Below, piece by piece: positions 34,784-43,289 of a stretch of DNA of 64,000 bases (position 1 is the first letter of the stretch; each line of letters opens with the position of its first letter). Source of the DNA: Nocardioides sp. zg-1308 (lineage in GTDB: Bacteria > Actinomycetota > Actinomycetes > Propionibacteriales > Nocardioidaceae). Where the stretch lies: positions 1,364,001-1,428,000 of the forward strand of contig NZ_JABJQY010000002.1 in NCBI RefSeq assembly GCF_013155375.1. The letters run 5' to 3'. The position numbers were made by a program, and so were the translations under genes. Below the pieces are notes generated by a model. That model saw nothing but the letters and a program-made list of their open reading frames with translations. It was not told the origin of the DNA and made no database searches.

Positions 34784-36412
34784 ATGACCGAGACTCCCGC
34801 CGCCGAGCCGACGCCGCCCCCGGCCGCACCCGCCGAGGACGCACCGGCGCCGAGCGACCCGATCGCGGAGGCCGTGGCGGCGGGCTACAGCTTCGAGGGC
34901 GCGGCCCTCGAGCTGGGCGGGCTGATGCTCGACGTGGACCGCCTCGCCGACGTGCACGTGCGGATCCCGCTCGCGATGCTCAACCGGCACGGCCTCGTGG
35001 CCGGCGCGACCGGCACCGGCAAGACCAAGACCCTCCAGCTGCTGGCCGAGCAGCTCAGCGCCAACGGCGTACCCGTCTTCGCCGCCGACATCAAGGGCGA
35101 CCTCTCCGGTCTCGGCGTGCCCGGCGAGGCGAGCGACAAGCTCACGGCGCGCACCGCGAGCGTCGGCCAGGAGTGGACGGCGACCGGCTTCCCGACCGAG
35201 CTCTACGCGATCGGCGGGGAGGGCGTCGGCGTACCCGTGCGGGTCACGATGAGCGCCTTCGGGCCGACCCTGCTGGCCAAGGTGCTGGGCCTCAACGAGA
35301 CCCAGGAGTCGTCCCTCGGCCTGGTGTTCTACTACTGCGACAAGCAGGGGCTGCCGCTGCTCGACCTGGCGGACCTGCGCGCGGTGCTGCAGTACCTCAC
35401 CGGTGACGCCGCCGGGAAGGCCGAGCTCAAGACGATCGGCGGCCTGTCGCCGCAGACCGCCGGCGTGATCCTGCGCGAGCTGGTGGCGTTCGAGGCGCAG
35501 GGTGCGGACGTCTTCTTCGGCGAGCCGGAGCTCGAGACCAAGGAGTTCCTCCGCACCACCGACGACGGGCGTGGCGTGATCAGCCTGCTCGAGCTGCCGA
35601 ACCTGCAGGACCGGCCGGCGCTGTTCTCCACCTTCCTCATGTGGCTGCTGGCCGACCTGTTCCACGACCTGCCGGAGGAGGGCGACCTCGACAAGCCCAA
35701 GCTGGTCTTCTTCTTCGACGAGGCGCACCTGCTCTTCAACGACGCCTCCGACGCCTTCCTCGACCAGATCGCCCAGACCGTGCGGCTGATCCGGTCGAAG
35801 GGGGTCGGCGTCTTCTTCGTGACCCAGTCGCCCACCGACGTGCCCGACGAGGTGCTGGCCCAGCTCGGCTCGCGCATCCAGCACCAGCTCCGCGCGCACA
35901 CGCCCAACGACGCGAAGGCGCTCAAGGCGACCGTCAACACCTACCCGAACAGCGACTACGAGGACCTCGGCGAGGTCATCACGTCGCTCGGCATCGGCGA
36001 GGCCGTCGTGACCGTGATGAACGAGCGCGGCGCGCCGACCCCCGTGGCGTGGACCCGCCTGCGCGCCCCGGAGTCCCTGATGGACCCGGCGCCGACGGCC
36101 CAGATGGAGGCGGCGGTGGCGGCGTCGCCGCTGACCGCGAAGTACGCCGAGGCGATCGACCGCGAGTCCGCCCGCGAGCTGCTCGCCAAGAAGCTCGAGG
36201 AGGGCGCGCGCAAGGCCGCCGAGGACGCCCGGGTCAAGGAGATGGCCCGTGAGCAGAAGAACGAGCGCGTCACGAAGAAGTCGACGGCGAAGGCGGCCAA
36301 GGAGGACGACGGCCTGGTCATGGACGTCGTGAAGTCGCGGGCCTTCAAGGACTTCATGAGCACCGCCGCCCGGGAGATCGCGCGCGGGATGTTCAAGAGC
36401 GGGCGGCGGTAG
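34784..36412 (+). CDS. HerA/YjgR-like (DUF853) ATPase
   Basis: 542 residues. Walker A VAGATGTGKTKTLQLLAEQL, Walker B KLVFFFDEAHLLF, further motifs GVGVFFVTQSPTDVPDEVLAQL and GSRIQHQLRAHTP. This family of HerA-type hexameric ATPases is widely conserved but its task is unclear. Pro/Ala-rich N-terminus (residues 1-25) and Lys-rich C-terminal helix. TAGGCT six bases before ATG indicates a leaderless message. Followed by the duplicated structured repeat. Confidence 0.88.
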   Translation: MTETPAAEPTPPPAAPAEDAPAPSDPIAEAVAAGYSFEGAALELGGLMLDVDRLADVHVRIPLAMLNRHGLVAGATGTGKTKTLQLLAEQLSANGVPVFAADIKGDLSGLGVPGEASDKLTARTASVGQEWTATGFPTELYAIGGEGVGVPVRVTMSAFGPTLLAKVLGLNETQESSLGLVFYYCDKQGLPLLDLADLRAVLQYLTGDAAGKAELKTIGGLSPQTAGVILRELVAFEAQGADVFFGEPELETKEFLRTTDDGRGVISLLELPNLQDRPALFSTFLMWLLADLFHDLPEEGDLDKPKLVFFFDEAHLLFNDASDAFLDQIAQTVRLIRSKGVGVFFVTQSPTDVPDEVLAQLGSRIQHQLRAHTPNDAKALKATVNTYPNSDYEDLGEVITSLGIGEAVVTVMNERGAPTPVAWTRLRAPESLMDPAPTAQMEAAVAASPLTAKYAEAIDRESARELLAKKLEEGARKAAEDARVKEMAREQKNERVTKKSTAKAAKEDDGLVMDVVKSRAFKDFMSTAAREIARGMFKSGRR

Positions 36413-36426
36413 GTGCTGCTCCCGGG

Positions 36427-36779
36427 GTCTGGAGTCCCCGGATATCCGGTGACCGCCGTGCTTGCAGGTGGAGATCTCCACCTGTAGGTACGGAACTCGG
36501 GTGCAAGGCCCCGGCTCGTGCGGGCGTACGACGACCCTCCCGCAGCCGAGCGTCATCCGGACCGGGACGCATGGGTGCGGGTTGGTGTGACGTACCCGCG
36601 CCCTGGGAGCTGCCGACGTCTGGAGTCCCCGGATATCCGGTGACCGCCGTGCTGACAGGTAGAGATCTCCACCTGTAGGTACGGAACCCGGGTGCACAGC
36701 CCGCCTCGAGCGACCTACGACGACCCCTGCAGCCGAGCGTCAGACGAACCGGGACGCATGGGCGCGGCTTCGTCTGACG
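36427..36779. repeat. two tandem copies of a ~165-base structured intergenic element
   Basis: Copy 1 is 36427-36592, copy 2 is 36618-36779, offset 191 bases. Shared landmarks in order: GTCTGGAGTCCCCGGATATCCGG, whose end CCGGATATCCGG is a palindrome; GGTGGAGATCTCCACC (perfect palindrome in copy 1, one change in copy 2); CTGTAGGTACGGAAC; then a terminal inverted pair. In copy 2 the terminal arms GCGTCAGACGAA / TTCGTCTGACGC pair perfectly; in copy 1 the same arms have diverged but still pair at the outer five positions. Looks like a genome-dispersed REP/MITE-type or structured RNA element. No protein-coding potential. Confidence 0.75.
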
Positions 36780-36814
36780 CAGCGGGGGAGCGGAGGAAGA
36801 GACGAACCCCCGGA

Positions 36815-39800
36815 TCACATCGTCGCGTCGAGCCAGGCCAGCTGGGCGGTCTGGGTCCCCCCGTCGCGGGTGACCACGCGCGCCCGGCCCTCGGGGGCGG
36901 GCTGGGGGCGCAGGTTGCCGATGAGGATGCCCTCGTCGCGCGGGCCGGAGAGCATCACGCCGGGCATGGCGAGGTCGCGCAGCGACTGGATCACCGGCTC
37001 GTAGAGGGCGCGGGACGCACCACCGGTGCGTCGCGCCACCACCACGTGGAGGCCGACGTCGCGGGCCTGCGCCATCAGCGGCTGGAGCGAGGAGACGGGC
37101 GAGGACTGCTGGGTGGCGACGAGGTCGTAGTCGTCGACCACCACGAAGACCTCGGCGCCGGTCCACCACGACCGGTTGCGCAGCTGGTCCGGGGTGACGT
37201 CCGGCCCGGGGATGCGGCCCTCGAGGTAGCTCGCGATGTCCTTGAGCGTCGGCGTCGCCTGGGTGGCGGACGTCAGGTAGTTGAGCAGGTACTCGTCGGG
37301 GACCTCGCCGAGCAGCGAGCGCCGGTAGTCGACGAGGACGATCTGCGCCTCCTTGGGCGTGCGGGTCCGCATGATCTCGTGGACGTACGTCCGCAGCAGG
37401 GCGCTCTTGCCCGACTGGCCGTCGCCGAAGATGAGCATGTGCGGCTCGGCGTCGACGTCGAGACCGATGGGGGCGAGCTCCTTCTCGTTGATCCCGAGCA
37501 GGACGTGCCGCTCGGGCACCTGGCGCCGCACGGCGTCCTCGCGGATCGCCTCGAGCGTGACCATCTCCGGCAGCAGTCGCAGCTTGGGTCCCTCGGGGCC
37601 CTTCCAGGCGGCGGCCATCTTGTCGATGAGGTCGTCGACGCCGTCGCCGAGCGTGTCGGCGCTGCCGTCTCCGTCGATGCGGGGGAGCGCGCCGAGGAAG
37701 TGCAGCTTGGAGGGCACGAGGCCGCGGCCGGGGCGGCCGACGGGCACGAGCGCGGCGACCTTGCGGTCGACCTCCGAGTCGAGCGGGTCGCCGAGGCGCA
37801 GCTCGAGCTTGGAGCCGAAGACGTCGCGCATCGCGGCGCGGTAGTCGGCCCACCGCGTCGACGCGGTGACGATGTGGAGTCCGAACGTCAGGCCGCGCGC
37901 AGCCAGCTGCTGGATCTCCATCTCGAGGTCGTCGAACTCGGCGCGCAGCGTGCTCCAGCCGTCGATGACGAGGAAGACGTCGCCCCACCCGTCGTCGGCG
38001 CGGCCCTGAGCGCGGCGCGAGCGGTAGGTCTCGATGGAGTCGATGCCGTTCTGGCGGAAGTAGGCCTCGCGCCGGTCGACGATGCCCTCGACCTCCGCCA
38101 TCACGCGGCGTACGACGTCGGGCTCGGAGCGCGTCGCGACGCCGGAGACGTGCGGCAGCCGGGTCAGCGGGGCGAACGTGCCGCCGCCGAAGTCGAGCAC
38201 GAAGAACTGCGACTCCCGCGGCGTCGTCACCAGCGCCATGCTCGTCACGATGCTGCGCAGCAGGGTGCTCTTGCCCGAGCGGGGACCGCCGACGACGGCA
38301 ACGTGGCCGGCGGCTCCGGTGAGGTTGAGCGTCATCGTGTCGCGACGCTGCTCGCGCGGGCGGTCGACCGTGCCGAGCGGGATGACCAGGCCCGGCACGT
38401 TGCGCCACTGCTGGGAGGTGAGGCCCAGCTCGGGGTGCTCGGCCAGGTCGGGCATGAGCTCGTCGAGGGTGTCGGGGACGTCGAGCGGCGGCAGCCACAC
38501 CTGGTGCGCCTCGGGCCCCTTGCCGATCATCCGGGTGACGGCGACGTCGAGGAGCGAGGGCTGCTCGCCCTGCTGCTGCGGCTGCGGCGCCGGCATGTCG
38601 GCCCGCTCCTCGGCGGTCGGCGCGAGCGCCTGCACCTCGGAGATCGTGAAGGGCAGGATGCCGCGGATGGCTCCGCCCTCGTCGCGGGTGACGCGGGTGC
38701 GGCTCGACGGCGGCCCCGAGACGTACGCCGCCTTGAACCGCAGCAGCGTGGACTGGTCGGGCTTGAGGTAGCCCAGGCCCGGGACGGCGGGGAGCTCGTA
38801 GGCGTCCGGGACGCCGAGGACCGCGCGCGACTCACCGGCCGAGAAGGTGCGGAGCCCCACCCGGTAGGACAGGTGGGACTCCAGGCCGCGCAGGCGGCCC
38901 TCCTCGAGGCGCTGCGAGGCGAGCAGCAGGTGCAGGCCGAGCGAGCGGCCGAGCCGGCCGATAGCGACGAACAGGTCGATGAACTCCGGCTTGGCCGACA
39001 GCATCTCGGAGAACTCGTCGACCACGATGAACAGAGAGGGCATCGGCTCCAGCGGCTCGCCGTTGGCGCGGGCCTTCTCGTAGTCGCGCACCGACGCGTA
39101 GTTGCCGGCGTCGCGCAGCAGCTCCTGGCGACGCGTCATCTCGCCCGAGAGCGCGTCCTGCATGCGGTCGACGAGGGTGAGCTCGTTGGCCAGGTTGGTG
39201 ATGACGGCCGAGACGTGCGGCATGTCGGCCATGCCGGCGAACGTCGCGCCGCCCTTGAAGTCCACCAGGACCAGGTTGAGCTGCTCGGAGGAGTGCGTCA
39301 TGACCAGGCCGAGGACGAGGGTGCGGAGGAACTCCGACTTGCCCGACCCGGTCGCGCCGATCACCAGGCCGTGCGGGCCCATGCCCTGCTGGGCGGACTC
39401 CTTGATGTCGAGGTGGATCAGTCCACCGGAGTCGCCGATGCCGATCGGCACCCGCAGCCGGTCGCGCGCCGGGCGCGGGCGCCACGCGGTCGCGGGGTCG
39501 TAGGTGAAGATGTCGCCGAGCCCGAGCAGGTCCATGTGGTCGGGCGTGGTCGAGGTGATGTCGACGGCGCCGCCCGCCGAGGCGGACTCGGCGCTGGCGG
39601 TCTTGAGCGGGGCGATGCGCCGGGCGAAGGCCTCCGCGGTGGCGATGTCGCACTGGTCGGCGAGGGCCTTGACCGGCTCGCCGCGCAGCCGCAGCGCGCT
39701 CACCGGGCGCTTGCCGAGCTCGTCGGGGCCGCCGGCGAACTCCAGCCGCAGCCGGGTGGAGTCCTCGAGCTCGTCCCACCGCGCCGGCAGGTCGAGCAGC

Positions 39801-40819
39801 GTCACGCCGTGGAGGCCGTCGGGCGGGACGATGTGGTTGCCGGGCGGCAGGTGGCCCCCGTCGATCACCAGCAGGATGTGGGGCGTCGCCGCCCGCTCGT
39901 CGGCGCCGAAGCGCGGGCGGTCGCTGAGGTCGGGCGGCAGCAGGTTGCCCAGGTCGTCGAGCGAGGTCGAGACCAGCCGCATCGGCCCCACCGCGTCCGC
40001 CTCGCGGCTGCTCTGGGCGTGGGGCAGCCACTTGATCCAGTCCCAGTGCGTGAGGTTCTGCTCCGAGCTCAGCACCGCGACGACGAGCTGGTCGGGGTTC
40101 TGGAACGCCGTGGCCGAGCAGATCATCGCCCGGGCGGTCGAGCGGACCTCCTCGGCGTCGCCGCACAGCTCGATGCGGTCGAAGGCGCGCAGGTCGATGG
40201 AGGCGGGCAGGTTGGGCTGGAGCCGGTGCACGACGAGCAGCCGGTGCAGGGCCGACGCCGCGGCCGGGTCGACCTGGTCGACGGGCGCGCTCTCGGGCGG
40301 CACCAGCTCGAGCGACAGCGGCTGCGAGCACAGGCCGTAGCGCACGTGGAGGAAGTTGTCGTCGGAGCCGGTGTGCTCCCACAGCCGGGTGCGGTCCTCG
40401 GCCAGCGAGGGGAGCGCGGCCGGCTCGGGGTGGTGCCAGTTGAGGGCACGGCGCTGCTGGTCGGCCGCCTCACGCGCCACCTTGCGGATGTTGGAGAGGT
40501 AGCGGAGGTACTCGGTGCGCGAGCCCGTGACCTGCTGTGCGCGCTGCTTCCGCTGCCGGTCGATCTGCACCACGATGAAGCCGAGCGTGGCGAAGAGGAA
40601 CATGCCGGCGGCGAGGAAGCTGCGGCCGCGGTTGGAGCCGCTGCCCATGGTCGCCACGAGGACGATGGAGCCCAGGCTGCCGAGCATCGGGATGGCGTTC
40701 ATCAGCACGCCGCTGGCGCCCTCGCCCTCCTGCAGCTCCGGCGGAGGCTGCAGGACGATCTGGCCGCCCGGCATCTCCGGCTCGTCGAGCCGCTGGCCGC
40801 CACGCAGTGTCGTGCTCAC
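36815..40819 (-). CDS. eccC: EccC, type VII secretion FtsK/SpoIIIE-type ATPase
   Basis: 1,334 residues, EccCa and EccCb fused in one chain. Two membrane helices near residues 40-85, then three P-loop domains: VIGATGSGKSEF (~485-496, with Walker B FIVVDEFSEML), VGGPRSGKSTLL (~848) and IFGDGQSGKSALL (~1136). It drives export and recognises the C-terminal signals of WXG100 partners. GTG start at 40819 after GGGGGA; TATCAT at 40856-40861 on the minus strand may be the -10. It is divergent from the eccD-like gene, sharing a 188-base control region. Confidence 0.95.
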   Translation of the reverse strand: MSTTLRGGQRLDEPEMPGGQIVLQPPPELQEGEGASGVLMNAIPMLGSLGSIVLVATMGSGSNRGRSFLAAGMFLFATLGFIVVQIDRQRKQRAQQVTGSRTEYLRYLSNIRKVAREAADQQRRALNWHHPEPAALPSLAEDRTRLWEHTGSDDNFLHVRYGLCSQPLSLELVPPESAPVDQVDPAAASALHRLLVVHRLQPNLPASIDLRAFDRIELCGDAEEVRSTARAMICSATAFQNPDQLVVAVLSSEQNLTHWDWIKWLPHAQSSREADAVGPMRLVSTSLDDLGNLLPPDLSDRPRFGADERAATPHILLVIDGGHLPPGNHIVPPDGLHGVTLLDLPARWDELEDSTRLRLEFAGGPDELGKRPVSALRLRGEPVKALADQCDIATAEAFARRIAPLKTASAESASAGGAVDITSTTPDHMDLLGLGDIFTYDPATAWRPRPARDRLRVPIGIGDSGGLIHLDIKESAQQGMGPHGLVIGATGSGKSEFLRTLVLGLVMTHSSEQLNLVLVDFKGGATFAGMADMPHVSAVITNLANELTLVDRMQDALSGEMTRRQELLRDAGNYASVRDYEKARANGEPLEPMPSLFIVVDEFSEMLSAKPEFIDLFVAIGRLGRSLGLHLLLASQRLEEGRLRGLESHLSYRVGLRTFSAGESRAVLGVPDAYELPAVPGLGYLKPDQSTLLRFKAAYVSGPPSSRTRVTRDEGGAIRGILPFTISEVQALAPTAEERADMPAPQPQQQGEQPSLLDVAVTRMIGKGPEAHQVWLPPLDVPDTLDELMPDLAEHPELGLTSQQWRNVPGLVIPLGTVDRPREQRRDTMTLNLTGAAGHVAVVGGPRSGKSTLLRSIVTSMALVTTPRESQFFVLDFGGGTFAPLTRLPHVSGVATRSEPDVVRRVMAEVEGIVDRREAYFRQNGIDSIETYRSRRAQGRADDGWGDVFLVIDGWSTLRAEFDDLEMEIQQLAARGLTFGLHIVTASTRWADYRAAMRDVFGSKLELRLGDPLDSEVDRKVAALVPVGRPGRGLVPSKLHFLGALPRIDGDGSADTLGDGVDDLIDKMAAAWKGPEGPKLRLLPEMVTLEAIREDAVRRQVPERHVLLGINEKELAPIGLDVDAEPHMLIFGDGQSGKSALLRTYVHEIMRTRTPKEAQIVLVDYRRSLLGEVPDEYLLNYLTSATQATPTLKDIASYLEGRIPGPDVTPDQLRNRSWWTGAEVFVVVDDYDLVATQQSSPVSSLQPLMAQARDVGLHVVVARRTGGASRALYEPVIQSLRDLAMPGVMLSGPRDEGILIGNLRPQPAPEGRARVVTRDGGTQTAQLAWLDATM

Positions 40820-41007
40820 GCATCCCCCGTTGCCTCACCTGATGGAGTCGCGATGATGATAGGTGCGCGCACCACCGCCCGCGACCGGCAGCACGTCGCG
40901 CTGTCCGCAGGTCGGGGCGGGACCCGGGGCGGGCGGGTCGACGATGGCCTACCCTGCACCGGGAAGCGCCCGCTGCCGCGAAGGGGGATCCGTTGTCGGA
41001 GGTCGCG

Positions 41008-42372
41008 ATGCCCGGCTCCGCCGAGGCGACCATCGCCGTGAGCGTCCACGGCCCCGCCGGGGTGCTCGACCTCGTCGTCCCGGCCGGCGCGACCTCGGTG
41101 GACGTCGCCCGGGAGTACGCCAAGCAGGCCGGGCTCGCGGGCGCCGGCGGCGGGATCCCGCTGCTGCAGACGTCGCTCGGCCAGCGGCTCAACGCCGCGC
41201 AGCCGCTCAGCGAGGCGGGCATCCAGGCCGGTGACGTGCTGGTGGCGACCACGGGCGTGCACCGCCCGCGCAAGGTGACCCTGCTCGAGGCCGCCAAGAA
41301 CGCCCCGGAGAGCCCGGCGCTCGCCTCGATGATCGCCACGATCGCCGCCCTCGCCGCCGTCCTCTCCTCCTGGTACGCCGCCCGCGCGACGGACGAGACC
41401 GTCCGCACGACGGCCGTCGGGGTGCTGCTGGCCTGTGCGCTCGTCGGTGTGCTGCCGGTCGGGCGCCACGCCCGTCAGCGCGCCGCCGCCGCTCCGGCCT
41501 TCGCCGCGGCTGCGGCGTTCGCCGCGCTCTACGAGCCCGGCGTGCACCTGCTCCCCGCGATCCTGGGGGCGGCCGGCATCGCCGCCGCCGTGGTCGCCGG
41601 CATCGGTCGCGCCCTGTCGGTCGGCAGCGACGAGACCAGCACCGTGTGGATCGCGTCCGGGCTGACCGTGTTCGTCTGCTGCGCCGTCCCGGCGCTGCTG
41701 GGCTGGGACGCCCGGGTCGCCTGGACGCTGCTGGTCTTCCTCTCCATGATGGCGGCGCGGTTCGCCCCGTCGCTCGCGATCGACGTGCCCGACGAGGCGC
41801 TGCTCGACCTCGACCGGCTCGCGGTCACCGCCTGGTCGGCGCGCGACAGCACCCGCCGGGGACGACGCGGTCGGATCGTCGTGGCCGCCGACGCGATGGA
41901 GCGGCTGGTGCACCGGGCCTCGCGGATCGTGACCGGCGCCGCGGCAGCGATTCTGGTGACGGTGGTGGTCGCCAGCCCCCTGCTGCTCCACGCCGCCTCC
42001 ATCGACCTCGACCGCATCGGCGCGCGCTGCCTGGTGTTCTTCGCCGGCTGCTCGCTGCTGCTGGCCGCCCGGTCCTACCGCCACGCCGCCGCCCGGGCGC
42101 TGCTGCGGATGGCCGGCCTCGGCGCGCTGACCGCCCTCGCCGTGCACCTCGTCGCCGGCGCCGGCGCCGGGCACGTCGACACCTTCTTCTACGTCGCTGT
42201 CGGCCTCGGTGCGATCGCCCTCGCGGCGGCCGTCGCCACCGGCCGCGGGTGGCGCTCGGTGTGGTGGTCGCGCCGGGCGGAGGTGGCCGAGTCCCTGTGC
42301 GGCAGCCTCGCGTTCGCCTCGGCCGTCGTGGCGGCCGGCGTGTTCCGCCGCCTGTGGGAAATGACTTCCTAG
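41008..42372 (+). CDS. EccD-like protein (first of two)
   Basis: 454 residues from ATG 41008 (GGAGG five bases upstream; a TTG at 40993 with AAGGGGGA is an alternative). Residues ~5-80 form a ubiquitin-like fold (AEATIAVSVHGPAGVLDLVV, AGDVLVATTG); eleven hydrophobic helices follow. This is the EccD layout, the dimeric 11-helix membrane component of ESX. It is only distantly similar to the second EccD at 43290, so they are not a recent duplication. It precedes the two WXG100 genes. Confidence 0.85.
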   Translation: MPGSAEATIAVSVHGPAGVLDLVVPAGATSVDVAREYAKQAGLAGAGGGIPLLQTSLGQRLNAAQPLSEAGIQAGDVLVATTGVHRPRKVTLLEAAKNAPESPALASMIATIAALAAVLSSWYAARATDETVRTTAVGVLLACALVGVLPVGRHARQRAAAAPAFAAAAAFAALYEPGVHLLPAILGAAGIAAAVVAGIGRALSVGSDETSTVWIASGLTVFVCCAVPALLGWDARVAWTLLVFLSMMAARFAPSLAIDVPDEALLDLDRLAVTAWSARDSTRRGRRGRIVVAADAMERLVHRASRIVTGAAAAILVTVVVASPLLLHAASIDLDRIGARCLVFFAGCSLLLAARSYRHAAARALLRMAGLGALTALAVHLVAGAGAGHVDTFFYVAVGLGAIALAAAVATGRGWRSVWWSRRAEVAESLCGSLAFASAVVAAGVFRRLWEMTS

Positions 42373-42509
42373 GTTTAGCCCCGATTTCGTCGGGTAGATG
42401 CACGTCAGCGCGGGGGGTCGGGACGTCTCCCCGGGCACCGGATCACCACCAGTGGATCACCAACACAACACTCGGTTCGGTTCGACCGCCGAGGGAGAAG
42501 GAAACTTCC

Positions 42510-42821
42510 ATGAGCGACATGTACGGCCAGACAGAGAAGGCCCTCTCCAAGGGCGCTGACTTCGTCGACCAGGCCCGCGGTGACGTCAAGAACAAGTGCG
42601 GCGTCCTCTCCGGCAACATCCAGACGATGATGGGCGGATGGGGCGGCCAGGGTGCCACCGCGTTCAACAACCTCATGATCGCCTGGGACCAGAAGCAGGA
42701 GACGATCCTCAAGGCCCTCGACCAGCTCTCGGCGTCGATGAAGGAGACCGAGCGCGACAACGTCTCGACCGACGAGAACCAGTCCGCCACCCACGCCAAC
42801 CTCCAGGGCCGTCTCGGCTGA
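42510..42821 (+). CDS. WXG100 protein (EsxA/EsxB-type), first of pair
   Basis: 103 residues. The W-x-G turn is GGWGGQGATAFNNL near residues 43-56, between two helices. GAGAAGGAA upstream gives a good ribosome site at ATG 42510. No YxxxD/E tail is seen, so its partner is expected to carry the secretion signal. The 137 bases after eccD hold a direct repeat GGATCACCA (two copies) and no gene. High codon-optimised content suggests abundant expression. Confidence 0.93.
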   Translation: MSDMYGQTEKALSKGADFVDQARGDVKNKCGVLSGNIQTMMGGWGGQGATAFNNLMIAWDQKQETILKALDQLSASMKETERDNVSTDENQSATHANLQGRLG

Positions 42822-42854
42822 CGCCGACACCCTTCTGAGATCTAGGAGATCGAC

Positions 42855-43145
42855 ATGACTTTCGACGGAATCAAGGTCCAGCACGGCTCCCTCGACGCCG
42901 GTGCGGCCGACGTGATGAAGGCGGCCAAGGACATCGAGGCCCGCCTCGACCAGCTCGAGAACGAGCTCAACCCCCTCAAGTCGGACTGGAACGGTAACGC
43001 CAAGATGGCCTACGACCAGGCCAAGGCCAAGTGGGACCAGGCCATGACCGAGATGACCCTCCTGCTCCAGCAGGCCAGCCAGGGTGTCGACGCGTCCAAC
43101 GCCGAGTACAAGGCCGCCGACGCGCGGGGTGCCAACCGCTTCTGA
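42855..43145 (+). CDS. WXG100 protein, second of pair, with YxxxD export signal
   Basis: 96 residues. The W-x-G turn is SDWNGNAKMAYDQAK (near residues 43-57), and the C-terminus carries AEYKAADARG, i.e. YxxxD just after the second helix, the general type VII secretion signal recognised by EccC. It would heterodimerise with the preceding WXG100 protein. Starts 33 bases after it; AGGAG lies before ATG 42855. A GGCCGAGGCCGG...CCGGCCTCGGCC hairpin (about 43158-43199) follows and may attenuate transcription. Confidence 0.94.
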   Translation: MTFDGIKVQHGSLDAGAADVMKAAKDIEARLDQLENELNPLKSDWNGNAKMAYDQAKAKWDQAMTEMTLLLQQASQGVDASNAEYKAADARGANRF

Positions 43146-43157
43146 GCGCAGCCCACC

Positions 43158-43199
43158 GGCCGAGGCCGGTCGTCCCTCCGGGGATGGCCGGCCTCGGCC
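43158..43199 (+). terminator. hairpin after the WXG100 pair
   Basis: GGCCGAGGCCGG (43158-43169) and CCGGCCTCGGCC (43188-43199) are perfect 12-base inverted arms around an 18-base loop, 13 bases past the second WXG100 stop. It could set a high ratio of WXG100 message to the downstream membrane genes. Confidence 0.6.
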
Positions 43200-43289
43200 C
43201 ATTTCCGCGCCGCAGTCGCCTAGGCTGCTCTCCGTTCAGCGCCCGGCCCGCCGGCCGGCGCAGGTGATGCACGTTCAGGGGGAACATCG

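Noticed and set aside
36692..41041. A 1,449-codon plus-strand frame opposite eccC
   Set aside because: Shadow of eccC, whose three P-loops and start region are clear.
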